Positions 47,228 to 58,131 of a stretch of 64,000 nucleotides of DNA are shown piece by piece; the first letter of the stretch is position 1, and each line of letters starts with the position of its first letter. Both the position numbers and the translations under genes were made by a program. The notes beneath the pieces were generated by a model that was not told where the DNA came from, did no database searches, and saw only the letters and a list, made by a program, of their open reading frames with translations. This stretch comes from Vitis vinifera (taxonomy: Eukaryota > Streptophyta > Magnoliopsida > Vitales > Vitaceae), in the NCBI RefSeq assembly GCF_030704535.1, contig NC_081807.1, forward strand, positions 4,567,001 through 4,631,000, given 5' to 3'.

Positions 47228-50200
47228 ATGGAGCAATCCGCAAAGTTGCCGGAGGAGAAGAAAGAGGCGGAAGAGCCACTACCCCAACAGCAACAACAAA
47301 GCGGCGGCGGATGGGGCGGTTGGGGCTTCTCTCCTCTCTCATATCTTTCCGATCTCCAAAAGGCCGCCGCTGTGGCCGCCGAAGAGATCTCTCGCAATGT
47401 GCGTAAATTTTTTTCTTCTTTCACTCGAATCTGATTTATTTTGATGGAATTAGGGTTTTGTAGAGGTTCGTGTTGGTGATTGAGTTTTTAGATCTAGATT
47501 CTATAGGTTTTGGGATTGATGAATTTTGGGTTAGCGATTTGAAGATTGGCTACATTTGTTTTCGAACATTTGATTTTGTTGCTTGAAAAGCTACATTTGG
47601 TGTTTCTGTGGACCTGAAAAATGGATGTATTTGGAGACTACTATGGAGGCACAGACTTAAAACTGGTCATCATTTTCACAATTACTCATTGGATACCGCG
47701 AAGCTTAACTACTGGAAACATTTAATTGTGCCATTAAAACGGAAATTTAGGTTTTGAGTTGCTTTGTTATGTGTCTGCATCACTCTAAAGTGACATTCGC
47801 TTTGTAATTTATGGAATTAAAGGGTTGTTGTTAAATTGATTAGGTGCTAGTGTTATTTAAAAGCAGCTTCCCTTGTTATCGGTATGCAATCCTGATTTTT
47901 CTTTACAATCTTGCTGACATGCGCCTTCTTCACCGATGTTCAGTAACTGCTTTGATTCCCTTCTGAGTGTAGCTTATTTTTATCCGAGTTTCCTGTGGAA
48001 TTCACAGCATGTGATTTTTGGAACTTTGGGTTTAGTTTTTCAAGGGCGAAACACTTGCGATTTGCTTCATAAGCAAACATAGTGACAGGATTCTTAGAGT
48101 TATTCACATGCATTGAAGTTCTCATTTCCTATTTAATTCTATGATTGTTTCTCTGATTCAATGCCTCACTTGGGAATTTTTCTTTTTTGAATAATTCCTG
48201 AATTTGGAACTTGCTTCAATGTGTGCAAGGCAGGAATTCCATGTTTATATGTATAGTTACACAGAGGTGAATTTGCTACTGGAAAACTAGGTAAGTATTG
48301 AAAAACTGCCTTCTATTAATAAATGACTTAAGATGGAGAGATGAGGAATTTTCTACTTTATTCTCCCATTCTTAAGGTTCCAGTTTTTGTTTATTTACAT
48401 TTATTTATATGAGGGGTTCTAACTTTCAAACATTTAATACTTTGTGGTATAATTTCCTGGGTAGATTTGTGTGGTTTTGCTGAGTGATGCTTTTGTGGAT
48501 GCAGGCTGTTGAGGCTGCTAAGACTGCAGCAAAGAGCATCACAGATGCACAAAACATGGATGAGGACTCAGAATCTTCTAAGGATGAGGAAGAAGTGGAT
48601 GAATCTGCGACCGAAGATAAAAATGATCATGAAGATGACAAGCTACGGAAGTCTGCTCTGGATAAACTGGAGAAAGCTAGTGAAGATTCATTCCTTGGCC
48701 AGGCAAGTCATAGCTTTGGATTTCAAATTTCTTGTATATCTATGGATCTGTAATTTGTCTAACTTTTCAAGATGTGCAGGGTTTGAAGGTTCTTGATAAC
48801 TCTGTGGAGAATTTGGCTTCAGGAGCATGGCAAGCATTAGGAAGTGCATGGAAAGGGAGTTCCAATTTCGTTCAGAAGTATGTACCAAATTTAAAGGCAA
48901 TCTAATACAACTGCACTCTGTATTTTATTTGTTAAGGGTGAAATTTTACCTTCAATAATTATTTAGGTTCATTTATTTTAATGGGTTAGATTCACTTTTC
49001 TTGGTGTGCAAAGCATTGATATTTCATTTGATGATCAATGAGTTTGGTTCTTCATGTTCCCCAGGCTCGAGAATTCTGCTGTGAACCTTGCTGAATCTAT
49101 TCACCAAGGTGGTCTTCCTGCAGCTGGTTCTGTTGCACCATCCTTAATAGAGGTTTGGTTGGCACTCATCTTTTTGTTTATTAATTTTGAGACACTTCCT
49201 TATTTCTTGCTTTTGTTACAGACTGGAAAAGCTTTTACTGCAAAGGGAATGCAAGTGCTGGAGCTTGTTGGTAAGGAGACCATGGACTTACTGATCACAG
49301 AGACTGGTATTGAAATTGAGAAGAGTCCTAATGAAGTGGAAGAAAAAGCTGGAGAGGATCAATTATTTGAGGAAGTGACATTTGATCGATGCTTCTACAT
49401 ATACGGGGGACCAGAGCAATTGGAGGTTACTTCTTTATGTTTGGAACTTGATTTCTTTAAGTGTGTTAGTGATTGAATGATTGTTTTACTAAAAGTGCTG
49501 AACTATGATGGTTCTCAGGAATTGGAGGCATTGTCTAATCATTATGCATTATTATTTAACCGAAGAAAAGGAAAATTACCATCTGAGCAAAAGTCTGTTT
49601 ATGATGGAAAGCTTAAACATGTCCAGCAAATTCTCAGTTTAAGTACTGAAATTGATGGAAGTGGTGCAGAGTCAGACAAAGGAAAGAAAGTAGAAGCTGG
49701 GGGGGAAGGACATGGTGATGAGATGAAAATTTTACATGATTCAAGTGTCAGCAAGGCTGCAGATATGGCTGCTGGGTAATTTATTTATTTATGTTTTAGA
49801 ATTCGATGTTTTTCTTCAGTTTACAATTCTTTCATCTTCTAAAATACTCTGGCTTAGCATGTGCTTGCCTCTGTTGTGTGTGTCACTTATATGACTTCTA
49901 AAATCCCAACTCGCATTGGTACTTCCTCAAACTAATAATATAGATCTCTATAGTTGCAAGGCATCCTATCTCTCCCTGTGGTGGATTTATATGGTCATAA
50001 TATATCTTCTTGGTCTAGTGATGTGAATGGGCTCATGAGGTGATATTTTGGGCAGAGTTATTTGGTTAGAAGTAAATTTGAAACTTCATAGATTTATGTT
50101 TAGGCTGAGTTAGAGTTCTGTCAATTTCAGAGTGGTAAAGCTAAATAAAGTTGTTTTTGAATGAATAAATGCATAATGGAGATAAATGCCCTTGACAACA

Positions 50201-52751
50201 AAGTATGATCTAAATTTCTTGGATAAAAAGCAAGAATGATGAGGAGGAAGGTGAAGAAGTAGATTGTGTAACTAATTTTATTTGGTAAGGGGATATAACT
50301 GGACCAATATTGAAGATTGCCTTTTTGAATCAAATGGCTCCTGAGATGGTGGATCACAGGCACAATTGGAGTTGTATAAAATGAATTATTTAGTCCAACT
50401 GTGAGCTGCTATTTAGAATTTAATTGCTGTAGTTGTAATGTAATTCAATCCCTCCTTGTTTCCATCTAAATATCTGGAGGCTGAAATCAATGTTAAAATG
50501 CTGAGGTGGGAAGCAACGTGTTTCACATGGCCAAAATGGTAGACTTAGTTCTCTAGACTGATGAATTAGCAGTTATATCAGCCATGAACATGTCTCTTAT
50601 AGATAAATAAACATTTATTTATGAAGGTTGTGTTAAAAGACATTAAAGAACAGGTTAGGACTTACTAGTTTCAAAAAAATCATGGACTTAGTCAATGAAT
50701 GTTAATCCATGTTTAGAGTCTTCAGATTTTCCTGAAAAAAAGGATGAGTTTTATGTCAATTTTATGAACTTCTGAAAAGTTAGCTAGCTCATGAAATCAC
50801 ACCTTATTTATATCTAGAGCTTCATGTCTCATGTGTTTCCATATAGGCTATATACCTTTTTAATGCCTCAATGCACATGGATACCTGCAACCATCTCTCT
50901 CTTGAGTCTTTACTGAGATAGCCTTGTGTTTATGCAAAGTGCATTCCGTGACACATTACTTTGAGCCTGGCATGAGACTTATGCTTCAACACCTTTGAAA
51001 ACTCTGTTTTTGATATTGAAGTTGTCTTTAACATTGATAATATAATATATTGTCTACTTGATGTAGGTTAAATTGATTTGCATCAGTTTGGGGGTTGGGG
51101 ATGTGGGAAGTTCCAAGTTTGATTCCCAACTGAGACCAAAAAACAAATGTACATATCAAGAAGAAAAAGTTATCACAGAATTTCTCACTTGACCAACTTA
51201 AACAAAATAACAGTGGTAGTTTAATTCTTTCACAATTATGATTTGGGTTTTATTTTGGGTCATGGGGTTGAATATCTGGTTGTTGAAAAGTAATTTTGGG
51301 TGTTATTTTGGTGATCTTATAAATGTCAATCTTACATTGTTGGATGTTTTTTTGTTTGAAGTGATATTGAAAAATTGTGTATAGGATTAGTTTGTAGAGA
51401 CTCGATTGAAATAGTTCCATAGGTTTTCCTGGAGCTTTAATTCTAGAACAAACAAGACCTTCTTGGCTCTTGCTCACAATACATCTTTACTCATGTTTTC
51501 TCCATCCACCCTAAAGAATTCATACAAAGCCTGGAATTGATATCAGGGATCATTTGTCACTCTTCTGTACTTTATACTTGCCTAATTTTTTTCCAGGTTC
51601 ACGAGTGCCTTGGCAGGACTCACTGCAAATGATATAATTCAAAGGACTGCTGGCAGACTAGATTCTCTTCACTCAGAGGGGGTTCATGTATGGAAATATC
51701 TCAGATGTTTATCAAGAACTTTTTAGTCACATTATTTTTCCATTAACATTGGGTTTATAGTTACATATCTAATATGCATTTTGATACAGAGGCTCTCGGA
51801 AATGTGCTGTTTTGCGGTTTCTCAACTTCTGTTGCTTGGGAAATCCATCATATCTAATGCCAACAAAGTTGAGGAAGATGCTGATGAGGATATGATGAAT
51901 ATTGAATGGCCTGAGGATTCCGTTGAAAAAGCTAAGATAATCAGAACAAAGGCACAATCGATGACAGGAAATGTTGAAGCAGTTTCCAACAGTTTCATTA
52001 CAGGTATGATTCTAATTTCTATTATTCCATTTCTTTGGATGTAATCAAATCGATCTTGCTTCAATTAAATGGATTGCTTTTTACTGGGGTTACGGATTTT
52101 TAACTGGACTTCACAATTCTTCTAAGTGGTTTCATTTGCACATTAACGTGCTTATAAAGAATTACAATTACATGAAGATTTGAAAGTCTTCTGCTCTGTG
52201 CCCATTTTAGATTTTAGGTTGTATCCTTTTTGGTTTTTTGATGGGCCACGAAAAATATTACGTTATAGATTATGTCAAGGAACCCAGAAAACATCTCTTG
52301 TTTTGCATGATTAAATGATGTATATGGAGCAAAAATGATGCATAAGGATCAAATCCAATTTATGATTTCAATTTAAATGAATAACTGAAAGTTGTCACAG
52401 ACTAAATTCGATGTCAATGGTAGCTTAATACCTTTGCTAACACCGTTGAAGGAAGATTACAATTGTTATAATGTAACTCAAAGGCATATATGACAGCATT
52501 GAAATGTATTTGATAGTTAAAATACAATCTGTGATGCAGGTATCTCCGATGTAACTGAAGCTTATCTAGCGGCAATAAAGGGGGCCACTGCAGATTCCCA
52601 TGAGGTTCTTCCACAGACATCCATCCACGACAAAGCCAATCTCTTCTCTGAACATCTGCGTGCCGATCAGACCACTGCGGTGAACAAAATTCAGGATGGG
52701 CTCCAATACTTGTCTTTCGTAGTCGTCTCTACTACAATGCCCGCTGCTTGA
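47228..52751 (+). CDS. FAM114/DUF719-like protein (At2g15860 type), 9 exons, 510 aa
   Basis: Exons: 47228-47398, 48505-48702, 48780-48877, 49065-49152, 49222-49425, 49519-49775, 51597-51687, 51790-52003, 52540-52751. They total 1533 nt with matching phases. The N-terminus has a Gln/Gly-rich stretch (PQQQQQSGGGWGGWGFSPLS), followed by an Ala-rich amphipathic segment and an acidic region (DEDSESSKDEEEVDE). Next come the family core with GLKVLDNSVENLASGAWQAL and the VTFDRCFYIYGGPEQLEELE motif, and C-terminal helical segments with DIIQRTAGRLDSLHSEGVHRLSEMC. The biochemical function of plant members is unknown; animal FAM114A proteins are linked to Golgi/Rab2 and autophagy. The intron after exon 2 needs a GC donor (CAG|GCAAGT at 48703). 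Intron 6 is 1.8 kb and holds no gene. Confidence 0.9.
49776..51596 (+). other. Intron 6 of the FAM114-like gene
   Basis: 1.8 kb of intron DNA without recognisable coding sequence or transposon hallmarks. Confidence 0.55.
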
Positions 52752-54108
52752 AAGCTAGTGAAATTCTCAACCCTCACCATATCATCTTTAATTTTTCTCA
52801 TTAGTTTTTAGTTGTAAATAGTTTGCATTTCAATGTGGGGCCAACCTTGTGTCTGATTTTTAAACTTTACACGCTTAGGCCCACGAAATTGCTCTCATCC
52901 AGAAAATAGAAGAAACATTTTCTTTACATCTCTGCCGTTCATCTGCTGTATTTACACCTGATTTGAGACGATGTTTTGGTTCTAATAGAAGCCAAATGTT
53001 CCGATCAATGCGCCATGTACTTAAAAATTATTTTCTATTAGAAGTTGTCAAATTTGTTTTTTGAGTTAGAAAATTGGTTTGTTTTCTTAAATAAAATGTG
53101 TTTAAATTGAATTGTTCATTGAAAGGAAAATGGTATAGTTGAGGGGTCGGAGATGTCAACAGAGGCGGTGAGGAGGGCCACCCTATGTTTCGCAATTTCT
53201 GTGAAGACTGCGTTTACGTGCATGACAGCAGAGAGCTCCACGCGATTCATGTGAAGTTTGCAACAAAGGGTTAAAAATTCTGTAGTAAAATGGATTTAAT
53301 TTGGTAAAAATAAATGTTTATAGTGGTCAGTTTTTAGCAGATGGTATTAGTAAATGTTGGGAATATGGGCAGAAAGGGTGGGTCACATCATGTGAAAAAA
53401 CAAAAAAATGTTGTCAGAGGAGGAGTGGGGTTTTCCCTTCTGATTCCAATCCCACCGACAAAAACAATCGCGGCAGTTGAAAATCATGTTTTAACACATA
53501 AGACGAGACTTATAGCAGTGACAGTCATGGCTGATCTATGGTAGGACTCAAGACTTGAGACAGTAGAATTCAGCAGAGAATCGTGCTGAGAGAGATGGGG
53601 TCGGAATCCGAAGACTGGTAATGCTGAGAGTCTGCTCTGATGCCTGCATTTCTTCCACACTCCACTTATTGTTCCCTACGCCACCCACACCCACGCCCAC
53701 ACCTACCCACCAATCATGATTCTTCATCCCTCGTTACTATCCTTTCATTTCATCCATATTGGTTAATGTTTAGTTAACCCACTTTTGCATCCAAGGTCCT
53801 GTAAGGAATCAAAGATAGCTCCTACTCTACTTCTTCATTCTCATAGTGAAAGCTAGCTCCTACTCCACCTCCTTCTTTATAGATGGTATTTGAGGAGATA
53901 ATAATTTGAAAAAAATTCTAATTATTATCTCAAAATTTTAAAATTGTAAAAATAATTTTTTATGGAACCCTTTGTATCAAAATTGGTAATATCTAAGTTG
54001 GGTTGCAGTGATGGGTGTAGTACTTGTACTTCATATATCACATGAAACATGTAAATCTACCAGTGAACTAATCAAGCGTGTAGTGTTGCGCTGAGTTGGT
54101 TCTTTTTC
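52752..54108. other. Intergenic DNA upstream of the Dof gene
   Basis: Includes the FAM114-like 3' UTR (first ~250 bases) and the Dof promoter. A GC-richer island at 53140-53560 contains TTACGTGC near 53212 and several short open frames with no recognisable domain. A 47-bp imperfect duplication (AGCTCCTACTCTACTTCTTC / AGCTCCTACTCCACCTCCTTC) lies at about 53818-53877. Confidence 0.45.
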
Positions 54109-54119
54109 TATATAAAAGC
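54109..54119 (+). promoter_or_regulatory. TATA box of the Dof gene
   Basis: CTATATAAAAG is a consensus plant TATA box 68 bases before the ATG at 54177, which predicts a leader of about 35-40 bases. Confidence 0.75.
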
Positions 54120-54176
54120 CTTTTCTCTGCCTCATTTTCTTCCACCATCATCCAACTTCCAGCCCCACTTCACCAT

Positions 54177-54698
54177 ATGCAGTCAGAACCCGGCAACCAC
54201 CAGCGGCCCACTGGCCCTCCACCTCCTCCGGAGAACCACCACCACCTCCAATGCCCGCGCTGCAATTCCACCAACACCAAGTTCTGCTACTACAACAACT
54301 ATAACCTCTCCCAGCCCCGCCACTTCTGCAAATCATGCCGCCGTTACTGGACTCACGGTGGCGCCCTCCGCGACATCCCCGCCCGCGACAACGCCCCCAA
54401 GCGCTCCCGCTCCCGCTCCTCTCCGGTGACCCCGCCCCTGGCCTCTTATCCCCCGCAGCGCGTGCCTCCCGACCTTAATGTCGGCGCGTCTGGGAGTTTC
54501 ACCAGGTTGCTGAACTCGCATGGATCCGAATTCTCGGGTCTGGGAGCGGAATACGGTCTCGGATCAGGTCTTCACGAGGTTGGTGATGGTGGCGCGTGGC
54601 AGATTGGGATTGGTGAAGAAGTGGAGCTGGTGGAGGGCAATGGCTTTACTTGGCCGGATATTCATGTTTCAGCTCCCGGAAGAATTCTGAAGGAATAA
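54177..54698 (+). CDS. Dof zinc-finger transcription factor, 173 aa, intronless
   Basis: The ATG at 54177 ([11 protein letters not shown]) was chosen because the frame upstream has no ATG before the TATA box. The single Dof finger uses C26, C29, C51 and C54 (CX2C-X21-CX2C) and contains [20 protein letters not shown] and CRRYWTHGG, nearly canonical. Dof factors are nuclear and bind AAAG cores. Downstream of the finger, the usual VGGGxRK linker is replaced by [14 protein letters not shown], so the basic nuclear-localising region remains but the Gly-rich joint is gone. The C-terminus is Gly/Glu-rich with no known domain, and the protein is short for the family. The sequence is very GC-rich against its AT-rich flanks, as is common for intronless plant transcription factor genes. 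Confidence 0.9.
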   Translation: MQSEPGNHQRPTGPPPPPENHHHLQCPRCNSTNTKFCYYNNYNLSQPRHFCKSCRRYWTHGGALRDIPARDNAPKRSRSRSSPVTPPLASYPPQRVPPDLNVGASGSFTRLLNSHGSEFSGLGAEYGLGSGLHEVGDGGAWQIGIGEEVELVEGNGFTWPDIHVSAPGRILKE

Positions 54699-56190
54699 AA
54701 ACGATGGGTCTGAATTCAAGTCGACCCGATTAATCCAAAGAAATGGGTCAGGATTTATAATTAAGTATAAGGTGGGGGTCTATTTTGAAAAACAGAATGA
54801 AATTTAGATATGATTGAAGGACTGGTTTGTGATAACTGATAAGCTTTCATTTTGTTTAACCAATTGATACTATAATCACACAACCTTCCAAAATAAATTT
54901 ATTTTTATTTTGATCCTACAATTAAATGTATTAAATAGCAGCATTAATCACAATTTTCGCTTATTTTAATCAACTATCAATTTCACATCACCACCTTCAC
55001 TCTTATCAAATGTAATAAATACTTCTCGCTTATTTATTTAATATGATTTGACATTAAAAAATTAAATTTATTCCATGGTGTGACTTAAAAGTAGTTTTTT
55101 AATCTTTAAAAGTAATTTTGCTTTTTATCTTTAAAAATAATTTTTAAAATGTATATATTGTTTTTAAAAATTTATATATTGTTTTATAGTTGAATATTTG
55201 GTAGTACTCAACAAATAATATTTTTTCTCGTTAGTTTCCTTCATGCGAAATAGCATACCAGTAATAAAATGTGTTGGGATGATTTTTCCGAGCACATCTA
55301 AGTTAGTTTCCAAGCATATCTGAATTTGGTGGGATTAATGTTTTATTTTGATAGAGTTCTAACGTTTTATTTCTTTAATGCTTTAAATATCAATAAGTGA
55401 TCTTACAAATAATTACTTTTGGGATTGAATTTAGATGTCTATGTTTATACTATTAACAGTTCGATATATTTATTATTTGCATAATAAACATAGACGCTAT
55501 TCAAATAACCTTTTATTAATTATCCGAGATGTGGATTTATGTCTGGATGGATGCCAAATCCCATAATATTGAAACAACTTTTACTCACAAAGTAAAATAA
55601 AAAACAAATAATTTTTAAACACAAAGTAAAATATAGAAAACATTTTTAAAAAAATAAGTAAAATAAATTAAATAAAGAGACAAACAATAAATTTATTGAT
55701 GAAAGACAATTTTCTTATTTTAAATAAAATACCATTAATCTTTATTTTTTTTACAAAAATTAATTATGCCTTTTATATTTTATAATATATATTGAAATAA
55801 TATTATTTTTCAGTAAAAATATAATTTATGATTTTATCTTAATATTAAAATACATAATTCATAAAAAATTATTTACTTTTAAATTTAATTGTAATTATAA
55901 AATTATTTTTTATTTTTAATAATAATTAGAATTAAAATTAATTAATATTATATAAATCAAATTGATGATTTTTACAGAATTAAAATAAAAGATTATTTTA
56001 CAATTAATTCAAACTTATTTATTCAAATGAATTTTTTATTTTTTATTTTTTTCTATGGAAGATTCCAAAAGCGTTATTTTTTTCTTAATTAGAAAACAAT
56101 TTTTAAAAACAAGACGCACCTTAATTTTGGTTCCATTCTAGAAATTTTTGGAAAACCAGAGCCGATCTTGTCCTATCCTATCCAAACACT
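54699..56190. other. AT-rich intergenic DNA
   Basis: The first ~200 bases are probably the Dof 3' UTR. The rest is AT-rich with no coding sequence or defined repeat. Confidence 0.5.
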
Positions 56191-56194
56191 ACTG

Positions 56195-56202
56195 TACGTG
56201 AC
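56195..56202 (+). promoter_or_regulatory. ACGTG-core element upstream of the dioxygenase
   Basis: TACGTGAC lies 58 bases before the ATG. ACGTG is the core of ABRE/G-box type elements, but a single short match is weak evidence. Confidence 0.25.
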
Positions 56203-56259
56203 ATTTTCTCACCATTTTTTCTTGCAAGACAACATTTTCTTGGTCCCAAACACTCAGCC

Positions 56260-58131
56260 ATGGGAGAGATTGATCCAGCCTTCATCCAATCCATTGAACA
56301 CAGGCCAAAGCTCACTGTCACCGATCCCGGAGAAATCCCGGTCATCGATCTCTCGGCGTTGCACTCGGGCGCCGTGGATCTCCTAGTCGCTGATATTGGC
56401 AAAGCATGCGAGGAGTGGGGGTTCTTTAAAGTGATCAACCATGGAGTGCCACTGGAAGTCGTTCGGAGAATTGAGGCTGCGATGAAGGAGTTTTTCGATC
56501 AGAGTATCGATGAGAAGAGGAAGGTGAAGAGGGATGAGGCGAAGCCTATGGGCTATCATGATTCAGAGCATACCAAAAATGTTAGGGATTGGAAAGAAGT
56601 GTTGGATATTGCTGTGGAAGATCCCCTGGTGATCTCAGCCTCTCCAGACCCTCAAGATCAGGAATTGACCAAGTATTACAACCAGTGGCCTGAGTACCCT
56701 CCAGAATTTAGGTGAGTGAGAAAACTAAAATCAATACATTTAGTGTGTACGACCACCCTCACTTATCATGCTTAAATTTATTGAATCCTCAATCCCATTT
56801 GTGTATGCAAGAGTTTGTTGAATTTAATTTGAGTATTGATATATTTTATATAATGACTTATTTTCAGGAAAATTTTGAAGGAATATGCTGGAGAAATAGA
56901 AAAATTAGCTTTCAAGCTCTTGGAACTCATCTCCTTAAGCTTAGGCTTGGCCGGGGACCGGTTGATTGAATTCTTCCAAGGGCAAACCAGCTTTATCCGA
57001 CTCAATCACTATCCGCCGTGCCCGTGGCCGGAGCTCGCTCTCGGTGTGGGTCGGCACAAGGACGCAGGAGCTTTAACCGTTCTCTTTCAAGATGGTGTCG
57101 GGGGATTGGAAGTGAAGCGAAAAGCCGATGGAGAATGGGTTGGAGTAAAACCTATTCCAAATGCTTATATCATTAATGTTGGTGATATTATTCAGGTATG
57201 ATTCATCAAATGACTTCAATTTCATTTATACACATTGGAAAATCATAGGTTATCAATTCAGAACCTCCTCAACTTGCTTTGATCGAAAGTATATGATAAA
57301 ATCTAGATCATTGAATAAGGATAAAAGTATACGAAACTAAAACTTAATTATATACATGACACGTTGTGATTCGTTCGGGTGGTTTTTTTTGGGAAAGTTG
57401 TGCTTTGGGCTTCCCATCCCAACATAATAGCATTTTCGAAACGAAATATGAGAATCAGCTTTTAATACGAAAAGTATTATCATTTTTGTGCACTCTGAGC
57501 CGACTCCATCTTCTGTGCTCAAATTGTCCCTCCATTTCTCCAGCTGAGCATTCTCAGCATAATCCCAACCTCCATGTCACCCTCTCTCATTTGGAAGCTT
57601 TCTCCCATCTTTCTTCACTCCCGAAAGTATATGATAAAAGTTATTGTATCTTATTAGATTATCAATTCAGAACCTCCTCAACTTGCTTTGATTGAAAGTA
57701 TATGATAAAAGCATGCGAAACTAAAACTTAATTATATACATGACATGTTGTGATTGGTCTGGGTTTTTTTTATAGATATTATACTTATTATTATTATTTG
57801 GAAAAAAAAAAAACATGTTGGAGAAATTGGTATTGTTTTTTCATAATATTTATCCGACACCATACAGGTGTGGAGCAATGATAAATATGAGAGCGTGGAG
57901 CACAGGGTGGTGGCCAATAGTGAGAAGGAAAGGTTTTCGATTCCATTCTTCTTATTTCCGGCGCACCATGTGAATGTAAAGCCATTGGAGGAGTTGACCA
58001 ATGAGGAAAACCCCCCTAAATTTAAAGAGTACAATTGGGGGAAGTTCATGGCAACTAGAAACAGGAGTGATTTCAAGAAGCAAGCTGTTGAAAACATCCA
58101 AATTCATCATTTCAGAGTTTCCGAACAATAA
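56260..58131 (+). CDS. 2-oxoglutarate/Fe(II)-dependent dioxygenase (DOXC type), 347 aa
   Basis: Exons 56260-56711, 56868-57195 and 57868-58131 total 1044 nt with matching phases. The N-terminal DIOX_N part (about 24-130: IPVIDLSAL, WGFFKVINHGVP) is followed by the catalytic jelly-roll. It has the NHYPP motif (N197-Y199), iron ligands H214 and D216 in GRHKDAGALTV, H272 in EHRVVAN, and the 2-oxoglutarate-binding R282-x-S284. All key residues are present, so the enzyme should be active and cytosolic. The DOXC class hydroxylates or oxidises hormones, flavonoids and other specialised metabolites. The substrate cannot be told from sequence; the MGEIDPAFIQ start marks an uncharacterised subgroup of plant members. 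The second intron holds a direct repeat around foreign-looking sequence. Confidence 0.93.
57251..57390. repeat. Direct repeat in dioxygenase intron 2, copy 1
   Basis: Starts TATCAATTCAGAACCTCCTC and runs through ACTAAAACTTAATTATATAC to a GGTTTTTTTT end. Compared with copy 2 it has an extra ~26 bases between two AAAA-flanked points. Confidence 0.85.
57660..57770. repeat. Direct repeat in dioxygenase intron 2, copy 2
   Basis: Same order of blocks as 57251-57390 (ATCAATTCAGAACCTCCTCA ... CATGACATGTTGTGATTGG ... TTTTTTT) with few substitutions. A partial third occurrence of GAAAGTATATGATAAAA lies at about 57623. Confidence 0.85.

Noticed and set aside
53341-53544. 67-codon frame upstream of the Dof gene
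   Set aside because: No domain, no splice partners, and the sequence looks like promoter DNA.
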